Assembly (NCBI RefSeq): GCF_000821305.1
Contig: NZ_CCXK01000012.1
Coordinates: 198,501-262,500 of the forward strand
Source: Clostridium culturomicium
Lineage (GTDB): Bacteria; Bacillota; Clostridia; Clostridiales; Clostridiaceae
Direction: 5' to 3'
DNA length: 64,000 nt
The translations under genes were made by a program, and so were the position numbers. The stretch's first letter is position 1. Each line of letters begins with the position of its first letter. The notes beneath the pieces are model-generated. The model made no database searches, was not told where the DNA came from, and saw only the letters and a list, made by a program, of their open reading frames with translations. Of the stretch, positions 7,601 to 15,833 are shown piece after piece.

Positions 7601-8089
7601 TTAAGGTCTTTCTTCACAACCACTTGGGTTATCTACTAGAGTAGCAAAGTTATATCTATGAGCATGATTACGTGCAGCACCAAGTGTCCTTTGAGTACAT
7701 CCAGATACACGGTGAATGTGTTTTCCATTTCCGATATATATTGCAGGTCCTGTAGTATCACAGATTTCATGGAAATGTCCATTGAAACTTTCAGTGTTTA
7801 TATATAATTTATGAACGTGTGATTTGTCACAAGGTATAGCTCTTCCAGTAACACCAAAGAAGCCATGATTGTGTCCTAAATTATTTCCTGTATTTCCGAT
7901 GAATCCGTGAGTGTGAGTTGGGAATCCATCTCTGTCACATCTGTCATCCCTGTCACGTCTGTCGTCTCTATCACATCTGTCATCCCTGTCATCTCTGTCA
8001 CATCTTTCATCTCTATCGCATCTGTCGTCTCTATCATCTCTATCAAAATCACCATTAAAGAAAGAATTATTAAATCCTTGATTACACAT
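7601..8089 (-). CDS. YmaF-family protein with an Arg/Asp/Cys repeat
   Basis: The 162-residue product starts at ATG 8089 behind a GGGGGG ribosome site. Residues about 14-54 are a low-complexity array of DRDDRCDRD-type units rich in Asp, Arg and Cys. The rest contains repeated His motifs with glycine turns (FPTHTHGFIGNTG, LGHNHGFFGVTG, HVHKLY, HFHEI, HIHRVSG), the pattern of the YmaF domain seen in Bacillus. Function is not known. The periodic His and Cys suggest metal binding or a surface role, possibly in the spore; this is inference. Codon use in the repeat is uniform, as expected from slippage expansion. Confidence 0.72.
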   Translation of the reverse strand: MCNQGFNNSFFNGDFDRDDRDDRCDRDERCDRDDRDDRCDRDDRRDRDDRCDRDGFPTHTHGFIGNTGNNLGHNHGFFGVTGRAIPCDKSHVHKLYINTESFNGHFHEICDTTGPAIYIGNGKHIHRVSGCTQRTLGAARNHAHRYNFATLVDNPSGCEERP

Positions 8090-8715
8090 TATTTTCCCCC
8101 CAGTATGCCGTAAGCATAGTATATACTATGAAAAAAACTTAAAAATGTTACTTTAAATTCTTGTTAATAAAAAATAAAACTTGTTTATTAGTTAATTTAT
8201 CACCTTAAACAAATATTAAGTTATACAATGAAGTTAGAACTCTATTATATAATAAGGTATATTATAACTTTTAAAATCAGGAGGTATCTAGATTATTAAG
8301 TGTAATATTGATTAAGTATATATTGACTTTTATTAAGTGGTAAAGTACCATTAATGTACATAGATTTGAAAATATGAAGGCGAGGGAATTTGGTGAGTGT
8401 CTAGTATCTAGTAGATAGTAAAATTTAAATTCAGCAAAAATGGTGTGTTTTGCACCTTTATTTGTCGCGGAATTAATTATATCTATTAAAAAGATACGAG
8501 GAACCACGAATTTACTGTAAGATAGTATATCTATCTTTAAATGAAACTTCGAAGGAGATTTAGGTATTCGAGCTTATTTAGCAGAATACCGATTTAAAGT
8601 GATTTTAGAAGAAGTTTTGTTGTTATGTGAAGGTAAGCTGTGGTAGTATCCATAGCTTTTTATATTTTTCGAATCTATGAAGATTCGTGACCTCATAATT
8701 ATTGGGAGGACAGAG
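8090..8715. other. Gene-free stretch with several hairpins
   Basis: No convincing frame is present. From about 8323 a weak promoter (TTGACT, 17 bases, TACCAT) is followed by potential helices: AATTC...GAATT enclosing a GGTGT/GCACC hairpin (about 8428-8475), AAGATAG/CTATCTT (about 8520-8538) and GGTATTC/GAATACC (about 8563-8590). It ends with a terminator-like hairpin AAGCTGTGG/CCATAGCTT followed by T-rich sequence (8634-8670). This could be a long leader or a small RNA gene in front of the MutS2-like gene. The first 150 bases after the YmaF gene show nothing clear. Confidence 0.4.
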
Positions 8716-10620
8716 ATGAATAAAGATACTTTAGAAAAATTACATTATGATGAATTGAAGGAAATGGTTAAAGCTCACTGTGTCAGCGGACTTGGAAAGG
8801 AGTTAATCGATAAGCTGCAGCCAAGCAATAATATTAAGCAGATTAATAGAATGCTGGATGAAACTTCTGAGGGGAGAAGACTTATTGATGCATCTTATCA
8901 TATGCCTCTAAAGGGTGTGTTTAATATAAATCCATTAATAGATAAAATTGAAAAAGGCGGGGTTTTAGAGCCTGATGAGCTAATCACAATGGATAACTTC
9001 TTACGTGGTTGCAGAGGCGTAAAAATCTTTATAAAGGATAAAGAAGGCTATGCACCTACTTTAAGTGCCTATGGGGAAAATATTACAGAGTTAAAATATA
9101 TAGAAGAAGAAATTGGAGTTTCAATAAAAGGAACTATGGTTGATTCTAATGCCAGTAAAGAACTGGGAAAGCTTAGAAGGAATATTGAAAACTGTGAGAG
9201 TAAGATAAAAGAGAAGCTTGAGAAGTTTATTAGAAGTTCAGCCAATAAGGAGATGCTTCAGGAAACCTTTGTCACCCAGAGAAATGGAAGGTATACTGTA
9301 CCAATAAAAGCAGCCTTTAAAAATCAAGTGCAAGGCACTATAGTTGAAGTATCTTCAAAGGGTACAACAGTTTTTGTGGAGCCCTCATCAATCTCAAGAT
9401 TTACTTCAGAGCTTTCCATATTAAAGGCTGAAGAGTCTGTAGAAGAGTATAGGATATTAGCACTCCTTACGGAATTACTTCATGAGAGACTTAAGGAGAT
9501 AAAAATTAATATAGAGGTAATTTCAGAGTATGATATGATTTTAGCTAAAGCAAAGTATAGTAAAGAAATTGATGGAATAAAGCCAAGACTTAATGGAAGA
9601 GGCTATATTAATATTAAGAAGGGGAGATATCCCCTTATTGAAAAGGGAGTACCTTTAAATTTTGCTATTGGAGAAGATTATAGAAGTTTAATTATTACAG
9701 GACCTAATGCAGGTGGAAAAACAATTGTGCTAAAGACTGTAGGATTATTGACATTAGCAGTTCAAAGTGGATTTCACATAGCTGCTGAAGAGGGCAGCGA
9801 AATTGCTGTATTTGATAAAATATTTGTAGATATAGGCGATAACCAAAGTGTGGAGAATGCATTAAGTACCTTCTCATCTCATGTTAAGAATCTAGGAGCT
9901 ATATTAAAAGAAAGTAACAAGAACACCCTGCTTCTATTTGATGAAATCGGAAGTGGAACAGAACCTAATGAAGGCGCTGCTTTAGCTATAGCTGTTTTAG
10001 AAGAGTTTTATCACAAGGGTTGTATCACTGTTGCTTCTACTCATTATGGTGAGATTAAAAATTTCTCGCAGAATCATCCTGATTTTGAAAATGCTGCAAT
10101 GGAATTTAAGAAAGAAACCCTTGAACCTCTTTACAGACTTCATATTGGAAGGAGTGGAGAAAGTAATGCTTTATATATATCTAAGAAAATGGGGATTTCT
10201 GATGAAGTTATAAAAAGAGCACAAAGATATATTAATAATAAAGATTATAACTATGATATTCTAAAAGAAAGCAAGAAAATCATGGCATCAGAGGAAGAGA
10301 AGGAAGTTAAGCTTTATAATGGGTATAGCCAAGGAGATAGAGTTATTGTTTTAGATAAAAATACTTCAGGCATTGTTTATAAGGAAGCTGATAGATTTAA
10401 TAATATTGTGGTGTTAGTTAAAGATGAATTTATAGAAGTGAATTGTAAGCGTGTTAAGCTTGAAGCCAGTGCGGTAGATTTATATCCAGAGGATTATGAT
10501 TTTAATCAGCTTTTTGTGAAGTATAAAGACCGAAAGCTTGAACATGATATTGCAAGAGGTTCGAAAAAAGCCTTAAAGAAGATACAAAAAGAGATGAAAG
10601 ATCGTAAGGAAATAAATTAA
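8716..10620 (+). CDS. MutS2-like ATPase without Smr nuclease domain
   Basis: The 634-residue protein has the MutS core/clamp region (about 1-290) and the MutS ATPase domain (about 300-510), with Walker A ITGPNAGGKT, Walker B LLLFDEIGSGTE and the signature 'STHYGEIKNF'. Full MutS2 is about 785 residues and ends in a KOW-like segment and an Smr nuclease; here a short KOW-like region (about 540-590) is followed by a basic tail and no Smr. It may act on recombination intermediates or collided ribosomes, the roles of MutS2 relatives, but without cutting. The start at ATG 8716 is set by GGGAGGA; an upstream in-frame ATG at 8677 has no such site. Confidence 0.85.
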   Translation: MNKDTLEKLHYDELKEMVKAHCVSGLGKELIDKLQPSNNIKQINRMLDETSEGRRLIDASYHMPLKGVFNINPLIDKIEKGGVLEPDELITMDNFLRGCRGVKIFIKDKEGYAPTLSAYGENITELKYIEEEIGVSIKGTMVDSNASKELGKLRRNIENCESKIKEKLEKFIRSSANKEMLQETFVTQRNGRYTVPIKAAFKNQVQGTIVEVSSKGTTVFVEPSSISRFTSELSILKAEESVEEYRILALLTELLHERLKEIKINIEVISEYDMILAKAKYSKEIDGIKPRLNGRGYINIKKGRYPLIEKGVPLNFAIGEDYRSLIITGPNAGGKTIVLKTVGLLTLAVQSGFHIAAEEGSEIAVFDKIFVDIGDNQSVENALSTFSSHVKNLGAILKESNKNTLLLFDEIGSGTEPNEGAALAIAVLEEFYHKGCITVASTHYGEIKNFSQNHPDFENAAMEFKKETLEPLYRLHIGRSGESNALYISKKMGISDEVIKRAQRYINNKDYNYDILKESKKIMASEEEKEVKLYNGYSQGDRVIVLDKNTSGIVYKEADRFNNIVVLVKDEFIEVNCKRVKLEASAVDLYPEDYDFNQLFVKYKDRKLEHDIARGSKKALKKIQKEMKDRKEIN

Positions 10621-10664
10621 AAATAAGCTGCGTCCTTAAATAGTAAGGAGCAGCTTATTTTTAA
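10621..10664. terminator. Terminator after the MutS2-like gene
   Basis: A long hairpin: AAATAAGCTGC (10621-10631) pairs with GCAGCTTATTT (10650-10660), and inside it TCCTTA pairs with TAAGGA. The T-rich end follows, and the A-rich start also allows function for the opposing gene. Confidence 0.8.
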
Positions 10665-10743
10665 GTGAATAATCAAAATTAACTTTGGTTACTCAAACTT
10701 ATTGGGTGGATAATTCCTTTAGATAGAATGAGGAGAAGCATTT

Positions 10744-11196
10744 TTAATAATATCTTTTAGAGACTACTTGAGTTTCTACTACATCTACTCCAGTTATAAA
10801 ATCTTCTCGAATGAAACCTTTTATATTCACCGTTTCATTCATTATTAATTTAACACCGTACCAAGAAAGTTCATAGGCTTCTACGTAATCAGTGATTTCT
10901 AATTTCGTATTAGATGGAAGACTACGAAGAGTGGCGCTATTGCTAAGTGGTGCAATATATAATGAACATGGTCTTATGGTGTAGCCTGCATTGTATGGCT
11001 TAGTTTTATAGTAGATTTGTATATTATCAGTTGGTTTATTTATGGAGTTTATCTGAGCCGTTAAATCACTATTTTGTCTTGATAGTACTCTGGTTTGTAA
11101 GTTTAATTTATTGTATCTATCAATAAGAAGATAATAAGAGATTCCTAAGCCACCAGTGACCAGGAGTAAGATGTAAATAAAGATAGTTTTAATCAT
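10744..11196 (-). CDS. Membrane-anchored SH3-like protein
   Basis: The 150-residue product begins at ATG 11196 behind GGAGGG. It has one N-terminal membrane segment (about 4-23), a short coiled linker (about 27-52), and an extracytoplasmic beta-rich domain (about 70-135; LYIAPLSNSATLRSLPSNTKLEI, 'WYGVKL', 'GFIRED') that looks like a bacterial SH3 fold. Such domains often bind cell wall or partner proteins. The SH3 call is from pattern only. It converges with the MutS2-like gene. Confidence 0.6.
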   Translation of the reverse strand: MIKTIFIYILLLVTGGLGISYYLLIDRYNKLNLQTRVLSRQNSDLTAQINSINKPTDNIQIYYKTKPYNAGYTIRPCSLYIAPLSNSATLRSLPSNTKLEITDYVEAYELSWYGVKLIMNETVNIKGFIREDFITGVDVVETQVVSKRYY

Positions 11197-11322
11197 AAAT
11201 TCCCTCCATAAAAGCGTTTGATTGTATAAATATATTCAATTAGTTTGTATAATAGACATATAACAGAATTTTAAATAAAGAGATATTGAATTAATATATG
11301 GGATATGGAAGGAGTGAGTTCT

Positions 11323-11799
11323 GTGGCTAATCCAAAGACTAATGCCATGAGAATATTAGATAAAGAAAAAATAAATTATGTGGTGTATACCTATGAGAAC
11401 AAGGATGGTAAAATTGATGGAGTATCCGTTGCTCATAAGTTAAATCAAGATGTAAACAAGGTTTTTAAAACTTTGGTTACTAAGGGCGTCAGTAATGAAT
11501 ATTATGTTTTTGTAATTCCAGTAGAGAAAGAATTGAGTTTAAAAGCTGCAGCTAAGGTTGTTGGCGAAAAATCGGTTGATATGATAAAGGTTGAAGAAAT
11601 AAATAAGGTTACAGGATATATAAGAGGTGGCTGTTCTCCAGTTGGCATGAAGAGGGTTTACACAACGGTTATTGATAAGTCTTGTGAAAATTTTGAAGCC
11701 ATAATTGTTAGTGGTGGAAAAATCGGATGTCAAATAGAGATAAATCCTAAGGATTTGATTGAATTAATCAATGGAAAAACAGAAGAAATTACACAATAA
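11323..11799 (+). CDS. ybaK: Cys-tRNA(Pro) deacylase, YbaK/EbsC family
   Basis: This 158-residue protein matches YbaK throughout: NAMRILDKEKINY at the start, the conserved 'VFKTLVTKG', and a 'GGCSPVGMKR' signature. It hydrolyses tRNA-Pro mischarged with cysteine (and related misacylations) in the cytoplasm. GTG 11323 is preferred because GGAAGGAG sits 8 bases ahead; the ATG at 11305 overlaps that site. A bidirectional terminator follows. Confidence 0.88.
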   Translation: MANPKTNAMRILDKEKINYVVYTYENKDGKIDGVSVAHKLNQDVNKVFKTLVTKGVSNEYYVFVIPVEKELSLKAAAKVVGEKSVDMIKVEEINKVTGYIRGGCSPVGMKRVYTTVIDKSCENFEAIIVSGGKIGCQIEINPKDLIELINGKTEEITQ

Positions 11800-11803
11800 G
11801 AAA

Positions 11804-11840
11804 ACAGGCTATACAGAAAAAACTGTATAGCCTGTCTTTA
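11804..11840. terminator. Bidirectional terminator
   Basis: A perfect 13-bp stem ACAGGCTATACAG/CTGTATAGCCTGT (11804-11816 with 11823-11835), a loop of six A and flanking A and T runs. It serves ybaK and the convergent HAD gene, whose stop codon it touches. Confidence 0.9.
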
Positions 11841-12491
11841 TATAGCTTGAGAAAGAATGTGATAATCTACAATGAAATCATCAGCTAGTTCCTTCATGTC
11901 GGCATGCTGTTCTTTAGAAGCTTCATCATATACGCCGATAACCTTCATACCAGCTTGCTTAGCGCCTTTGACTGCAGTAAGAAGATCTTCAAATACTACA
12001 CAGTTTTCCGGAGTGGCACCAAGTTTTTCAGCGCTTAAAAGATATACATCAGGAAAGTCCTTTCCACGGGATACTTCACTAGTTAAGGTTATAGAGTCAA
12101 AGTATTCATAAATACCATTAGCTTTTAAGCATGCTTCTAAAAGTAACATATTATTACTTGTTGCCAAAGCTATTTTTATATTCTTTGATTTTAACATTTC
12201 AAAAAATTCTCTTACGCCATCCTTTAATTTTATTTTCTTAGCATAAGCTTCAAAAGCCATGTCATTCCAATGACTTTCTATTTCAGATTGCTCGTAGGGT
12301 AGGTTGAAAGTGTTCTTAAAGTAAAGCGCTACGTCGTGAAAGTTTAAGTGTGCTATATCAGTACTAAGGGTTGGAGGAACATCTATGCCATGCTTGGCTA
12401 AGTATTCCCTATCAATCTCATCCCAAATCCACATTGAATCTACAATAGTACCATCCATATCAAAGATGGCCGCTTCTATATTATTAAACAT
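11838..12491 (-). CDS. HAD-family phosphatase (beta-phosphoglucomutase-like)
   Basis: The 217-residue protein has the HAD motifs in order: motif I DMDGTIVDS near residue 11 (nucleophile Asp and acid Asp), motif II 'ALATSN', motif III Lys in 'GKDFPDVYL', and motif IV 'CVVFEDL'. The cap between about 20 and 90 is the helical type of subfamily IA, as in beta-phosphoglucomutase or phosphatases of sugar phosphates. The exact substrate cannot be told. It is a single gene convergent with ybaK. Confidence 0.82.
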   Translation of the reverse strand: MFNNIEAAIFDMDGTIVDSMWIWDEIDREYLAKHGIDVPPTLSTDIAHLNFHDVALYFKNTFNLPYEQSEIESHWNDMAFEAYAKKIKLKDGVREFFEMLKSKNIKIALATSNNMLLLEACLKANGIYEYFDSITLTSEVSRGKDFPDVYLLSAEKLGATPENCVVFEDLLTAVKGAKQAGMKVIGVYDEASKEQHADMKELADDFIVDYHILSQAI

Positions 12492-12692
12492 ATATTATCA
12501 CCCCAAAGTTTTAAAGAATAGTAATTTGTGCTACGTTCTGAGTATAACATGTTCAAGTAATTATTCAAGAGATCAAGTCGGGTTAATTATGGACGGGGGA
12601 TTTGCTAAATGTTTATATTTTGAAGAGTTGTTAGAATGACAAGGAAACATGTGCATATAAATATACGGAGAGAAAGTTAACGGGGGTAAATT

Positions 12693-13106
12693 GTGAGAAA
12701 CATTGGTATCTTTTGGGGAATAATTGCAGTTATATTAACTATAGGTTCTATTATGAATTTTATCGTTGCTGAGTTTTATAATATTTTTATAAGAGGATTA
12801 TCAAAAAGAAATCATAAGAGGCTTGTGGATGTAACTATTTCTTTAGCAAAAATGTTAGAAGAAGATCATGGTATTTTTGCCTTTGGAAGTTGTGTATCTG
12901 TAATGCTTCATACCATTATAATGACTGGGTGTGATGAGACTTCATTTTTGGGGATATTAGTTGCTATTGTATTTGCGATAGTTTGTTTTATGGGGATAAT
13001 TCATAAATTTATATATAAGGATAAATCGGGAAGTTTAAGAAGGTATCATAGGATCTTTGCTTTAATTTATATTGTAGTTTTAATACTTCATATAAGATTT
13101 AGTTAA
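12693..13106 (+). CDS. Four-helix membrane protein, unknown
   Basis: The 137-residue protein starts at GTG 12693 (a TTG two bases earlier is out of frame) after GGGGG. Four membrane segments are apparent: about 3-25, 58-78, 84-104 and 117-135. Histidines occur in or next to the helices (VMLHTIIM, 'IIHKF', 'YHRIFALIYIVVLILHI'), which would be compatible with a small haem-binding or ferric-reductase-like membrane protein, but this is only suggestive. I do not recognise the family. It shares the bidirectional terminator with the tRNA that follows. Confidence 0.6.
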   Translation: MRNIGIFWGIIAVILTIGSIMNFIVAEFYNIFIRGLSKRNHKRLVDVTISLAKMLEEDHGIFAFGSCVSVMLHTIIMTGCDETSFLGILVAIVFAIVCFMGIIHKFIYKDKSGSLRRYHRIFALIYIVVLILHIRFS

Positions 13107-13112
13107 AATAAA

Positions 13113-13140
13113 AAAAGGAACATTTATTAATGTTCCTTTT
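13113..13140. terminator. Bidirectional terminator (tRNA-Pro copy 1)
   Basis: AAAAGGAACAT pairs with ATGTTCCTTTT (13113-13123 with 13130-13140). The T run on each strand lets it end both the membrane protein gene and the minus-strand tRNA. Confidence 0.8.
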
Positions 13141-13215
13141 GGTCGGGGTGACAGGGATTGAACCTGCGACCTCATGGTCCCAAACCACGCGCGCTCCCAT
13201 CTGCGCCACACCCCG
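13140..13215 (-). tRNA. tRNA-Pro (anticodon TGG), copy 1
   Basis: On the minus strand the sequence starts CGGGGTGTGGCG, has an anticodon loop with TGG, a T-arm GGTTCAATC, and an acceptor pairing CGGGGTG/CACCCCG. CCA is encoded. It is identical to the copy 209 bases away. Confidence 0.95.
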
Positions 13216-13227
13216 CTAACAAGAATT

Positions 13228-13256
13228 ATTATATTACATTATTATTTATAAGTCAA
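13228..13256 (-). promoter_or_regulatory. Promoter of tRNA-Pro copy 1
   Basis: On the minus strand TTGACT (13256-13251) and TATAAT (13233-13228) are separated by 17 bases and lie just ahead of the tRNA. Confidence 0.8.
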
Positions 13257-13322
13257 GAAAAATTATAAAATCTTTCATATGAAATTTAAATAGTCTTTCT
13301 TATAAAGGTACTAAAAAATAAA

Positions 13323-13349
13323 AAAAGGAACATTTATTATGTTCCTTTT
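13323..13349 (-). terminator. Terminator of tRNA-Pro copy 2
   Basis: The same AAAAGGAACAT/ATGTTCCTTTT hairpin as behind copy 1, with a loop two bases shorter and a T run on the minus strand. Confidence 0.75.
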
Positions 13350-13424
13350 GGTCGGGGTGACAGGGATTGAACCTGCGACCTCATGGTCCCAAACCACGCG
13401 CGCTCCCATCTGCGCCACACCCCG
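13349..13424 (-). tRNA. tRNA-Pro (anticodon TGG), copy 2
   Basis: Identical tRNA sequence to copy 1, with encoded CCA. It carries its own promoter and terminator, so the two are independent transcription units in tandem. Confidence 0.95.
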
Positions 13425-13436
13425 CCGACAAAAGTT

Positions 13437-13465
13437 ATTATATGATATTATGGACAAGAAGTCAA
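13437..13465 (-). promoter_or_regulatory. Promoter of tRNA-Pro copy 2
   Basis: On the minus strand TTGACT (13465-13460), 17 bases, TATAAT (13442-13437). The hexamers match those of copy 1, while the spacer sequence differs. Confidence 0.8.
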
Positions 13466-13696
13466 CAACTTTTTATGTTTTTTTCAAAAAAATATATTTA
13501 TATTTAAGAAATGGGATGAAAATAACACCTCAAATGAAGAAATATAGAAACATTAGGTAAATAATAATAGAAATAAAAATAAAAATTATTCATTTACAAT
13601 GATATAATTACTGTAGGTATTTATTTTACAGCATTAATGGAGAGAGTTCATAAAATTAAATGTGATTTTAATAGATTTTATAAGGAGAATAATTCA

Positions 13697-15067
13697 ATGA
13701 GTAACATAAAGAGTATAATAGAACTTCAGAGAACGTACTTTAATTCAGGAAAGACATTGGAAGTGGATAATAGAATCAATAACTTAAAGAAGTTAAAGAG
13801 TGCTATTGTAAATAATGAGGAGCTTATATTAAAGGCTTTAAAACAAGATTTAGGGAAGAGTTATGCTGAAGGCTATATGGCTGAAGTTGGTATGGTTTTA
13901 GATGAGTTAACCTTTGCAATTAAAAGGCTAAAATCATGGGCAAAACCGAAAAAAGTAAGAACATCTATGGCAAATATTCCATCAAAAAATATTCTTTATA
14001 GGGAGCCTTATGGGGTAACTCTGATTGTAAGTCCGTGGAATTATCCATTTCAGCTGACAATGGCACCCTTAGTAGGGGCTATTGCAGGGGGAAATACAGC
14101 AATAATTAAGCCATCTAGAAAAAGCAGATACACCACTGAGGCAATGACTAAGCTCATAGAAGAAACCTTTGAACCTGGATTTGTTAAAGTCGTTAATGCA
14201 GGGGCGGGAAGCAATGAGGCCATGTTAAAGGAGAAGTTTGATTATATATTCTTCACTGGCAGTGTAAGAGTTGGAAAGCTTGTAATGGAGGCTGCATCAA
14301 AGCATTTAACTGAAGTTACCTTAGAATTAGGTGGAAAGAGTCCGTGTATTATAGATGAAGATACTAATATGGATATCACTGCAAAGAGATTAACTTGGGG
14401 AAAATTTTTAAATGTAGGTCAAACCTGTGTAGCTCCAGATTATGTTCTTGTACATGAGTCTAGGAAAGCAGAGCTTATTGAAGGATTGAAAAAATATATT
14501 AAAGCTTTTTATGGTGAGGATTTAAAAAACAGCCCTGATTATGGGCGAATTATTGATGAGGGAGCCTTTGATAGATTAGTCAGCTATATAGATGAAGATA
14601 AGGTTAAAATTGGGGGAGACTTTGATAGGGCGCAGAGATATATTGCTCCAACTGTCATGGATAATGTCGATTTTAACCATAGGGTTATGGCCGAAGAGAT
14701 CTTTGGACCTATTTTACCGATAATAACATACTCAGATTTAGATCAGGTAATTGAAGTTATAAATAGCAGACCTAAACCCTTGGCGCTATACTTCTTTTCT
14801 AACAATAGAAGAAATATAGATAAGATTATTTCTAGAACGTCTTCAGGAGGTGTTTGTATAAATGATACAATACTTCATGTTGCATCAAGTAATCTTACTT
14901 TCGGTGGAGTGGGTGAAAGTGGAATGGGACAATATCATGGAGTAGCAAGCTTTAATACATTTACCCATGAAAAGTCTATTGTTGATAAAGGATTTGCCTT
15001 AGATGTTCCGTTGAGATATCCGCCATTCGGTAATAAACTTAAGATTTTCAAAAGGATTTTTAAGTAG
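13697..15067 (+). CDS. NAD(P)-dependent aldehyde dehydrogenase, class 3 type
   Basis: A 456-residue enzyme with the aldehyde dehydrogenase landmarks: 'SPWNYPFQL' (cofactor site), 'FFTGSVRVGK', general base Glu about 210 in TLELGGKSP, and catalytic Cys about 244 in NVGQTCVAPDY. Its length and C-terminal hydrophobic/basic tail fit the class 3 group that oxidises medium- and long-chain fatty aldehydes; the tail may touch the membrane. ATG 13697 is chosen because AAGGAG lies 7 bases ahead; an ATG at 13637 lacks a site. It is a single gene. Confidence 0.9.
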   Translation: MSNIKSIIELQRTYFNSGKTLEVDNRINNLKKLKSAIVNNEELILKALKQDLGKSYAEGYMAEVGMVLDELTFAIKRLKSWAKPKKVRTSMANIPSKNILYREPYGVTLIVSPWNYPFQLTMAPLVGAIAGGNTAIIKPSRKSRYTTEAMTKLIEETFEPGFVKVVNAGAGSNEAMLKEKFDYIFFTGSVRVGKLVMEAASKHLTEVTLELGGKSPCIIDEDTNMDITAKRLTWGKFLNVGQTCVAPDYVLVHESRKAELIEGLKKYIKAFYGEDLKNSPDYGRIIDEGAFDRLVSYIDEDKVKIGGDFDRAQRYIAPTVMDNVDFNHRVMAEEIFGPILPIITYSDLDQVIEVINSRPKPLALYFFSNNRRNIDKIISRTSSGGVCINDTILHVASSNLTFGGVGESGMGQYHGVASFNTFTHEKSIVDKGFALDVPLRYPPFGNKLKIFKRIFK

Positions 15068-15128
15068 AAGAACTAAAAGTATGTTGCTATAATCAAGAAG
15101 AAAAGATGCTTTAACAAAGGAGAAAACA

Positions 15129-15554
15129 ATGAAGGTTTATAAGTTTAGTGAAGCTGCCAAATCACAAATGAGAAAGCAGTTATCAACGAGTATTTTATTG
15201 ACGGTTTTATTATTTATAATTTCGATAGGTTTATTAGTAACTAAAAGTGACTTTTACGGAAGATTAGTTTTAGCTTTTGCTTTGATTGGTCTAATACTAA
15301 CTATTACTATTATAAAAAAGGTAAGAAGATTAAATGAGGCTGCCTATATCAAATTATTTAAGGATAAAATTGAGATTAACAACAATGTTGATGAAAAGTC
15401 AAAAACTTTCTATTTTAAGGATATTAAAAGCTCAACTTTATCTAAAAAAGGAATAGGGTTTTATGTAGGACAGAAGGACTACAGAATAATTACTAGCTTT
15501 TTAGAGAAAAGCGAGATAGATGAGCTGTGGAAGGTGTTTTCTAAACATAGATAG
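15129..15554 (+). CDS. Two-helix membrane protein with PH-like C-terminal domain
   Basis: The 141-residue protein has two membrane segments close together (about 20-40 and 45-64) and a beta-rich cytoplasmic domain of about 70 residues (KDKIEINNNV, FYFKDIKSS, 'GFYVGQKDYRII') ending in a helix. This is the layout of YcxB-like/bacterial PH-domain membrane proteins. The family call is by pattern only and the function is unknown. AAAGGAG precedes the ATG. Confidence 0.6.
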   Translation: MKVYKFSEAAKSQMRKQLSTSILLTVLLFIISIGLLVTKSDFYGRLVLAFALIGLILTITIIKKVRRLNEAAYIKLFKDKIEINNNVDEKSKTFYFKDIKSSTLSKKGIGFYVGQKDYRIITSFLEKSEIDELWKVFSKHR

Positions 15555-15609
15555 AAAAACGAGTATTGCATAAGCTTAAAGAAATAGTTTTAATTTGTTT
15601 AGTTAAGAT

Positions 15610-15645
15610 GACTGGACCTGTAAGTTTTAGGTTCGGTCATTTTTA
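15610..15645 (+). terminator. Terminator
   Basis: GACTGGACCT (15610-15619) pairs with AGGTTCGGTC (15629-15638) with G-U pairs, followed by ATTTTT. Confidence 0.75.
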
Positions 15646-15833
15646 ATTGACATACAATTGTAGTCTAATCTATTTAAACACTACATATATATAATCGAAG
15701 CTTATTTTCAAGGGCTATTATTGAAAACTTGTATATAAATTGATTTAGGTTTAAAGGCAGGTTCAAATAGATATCTAAATAAATAGGTTGCATTGAAGGA
15801 TAATAATATACTTAATGAAGAGGGGGCTGAAAA

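Noticed and set aside
8277..8507. 76-codon minus-strand frame before the MutS2-like gene
   Set aside because: No ribosome site and low-complexity composition; the region is better explained as structured non-coding DNA.
12385..12639. 84-codon plus-strand frame over the HAD gene start
   Set aside because: It runs antisense to the HAD gene and has no ribosome site.
13339..13560. 73-codon open frame with GVTGIEPATSWSQTTRAP
   Set aside because: A well-known false protein produced by reading antisense through a tRNA gene (here tRNA-Pro).
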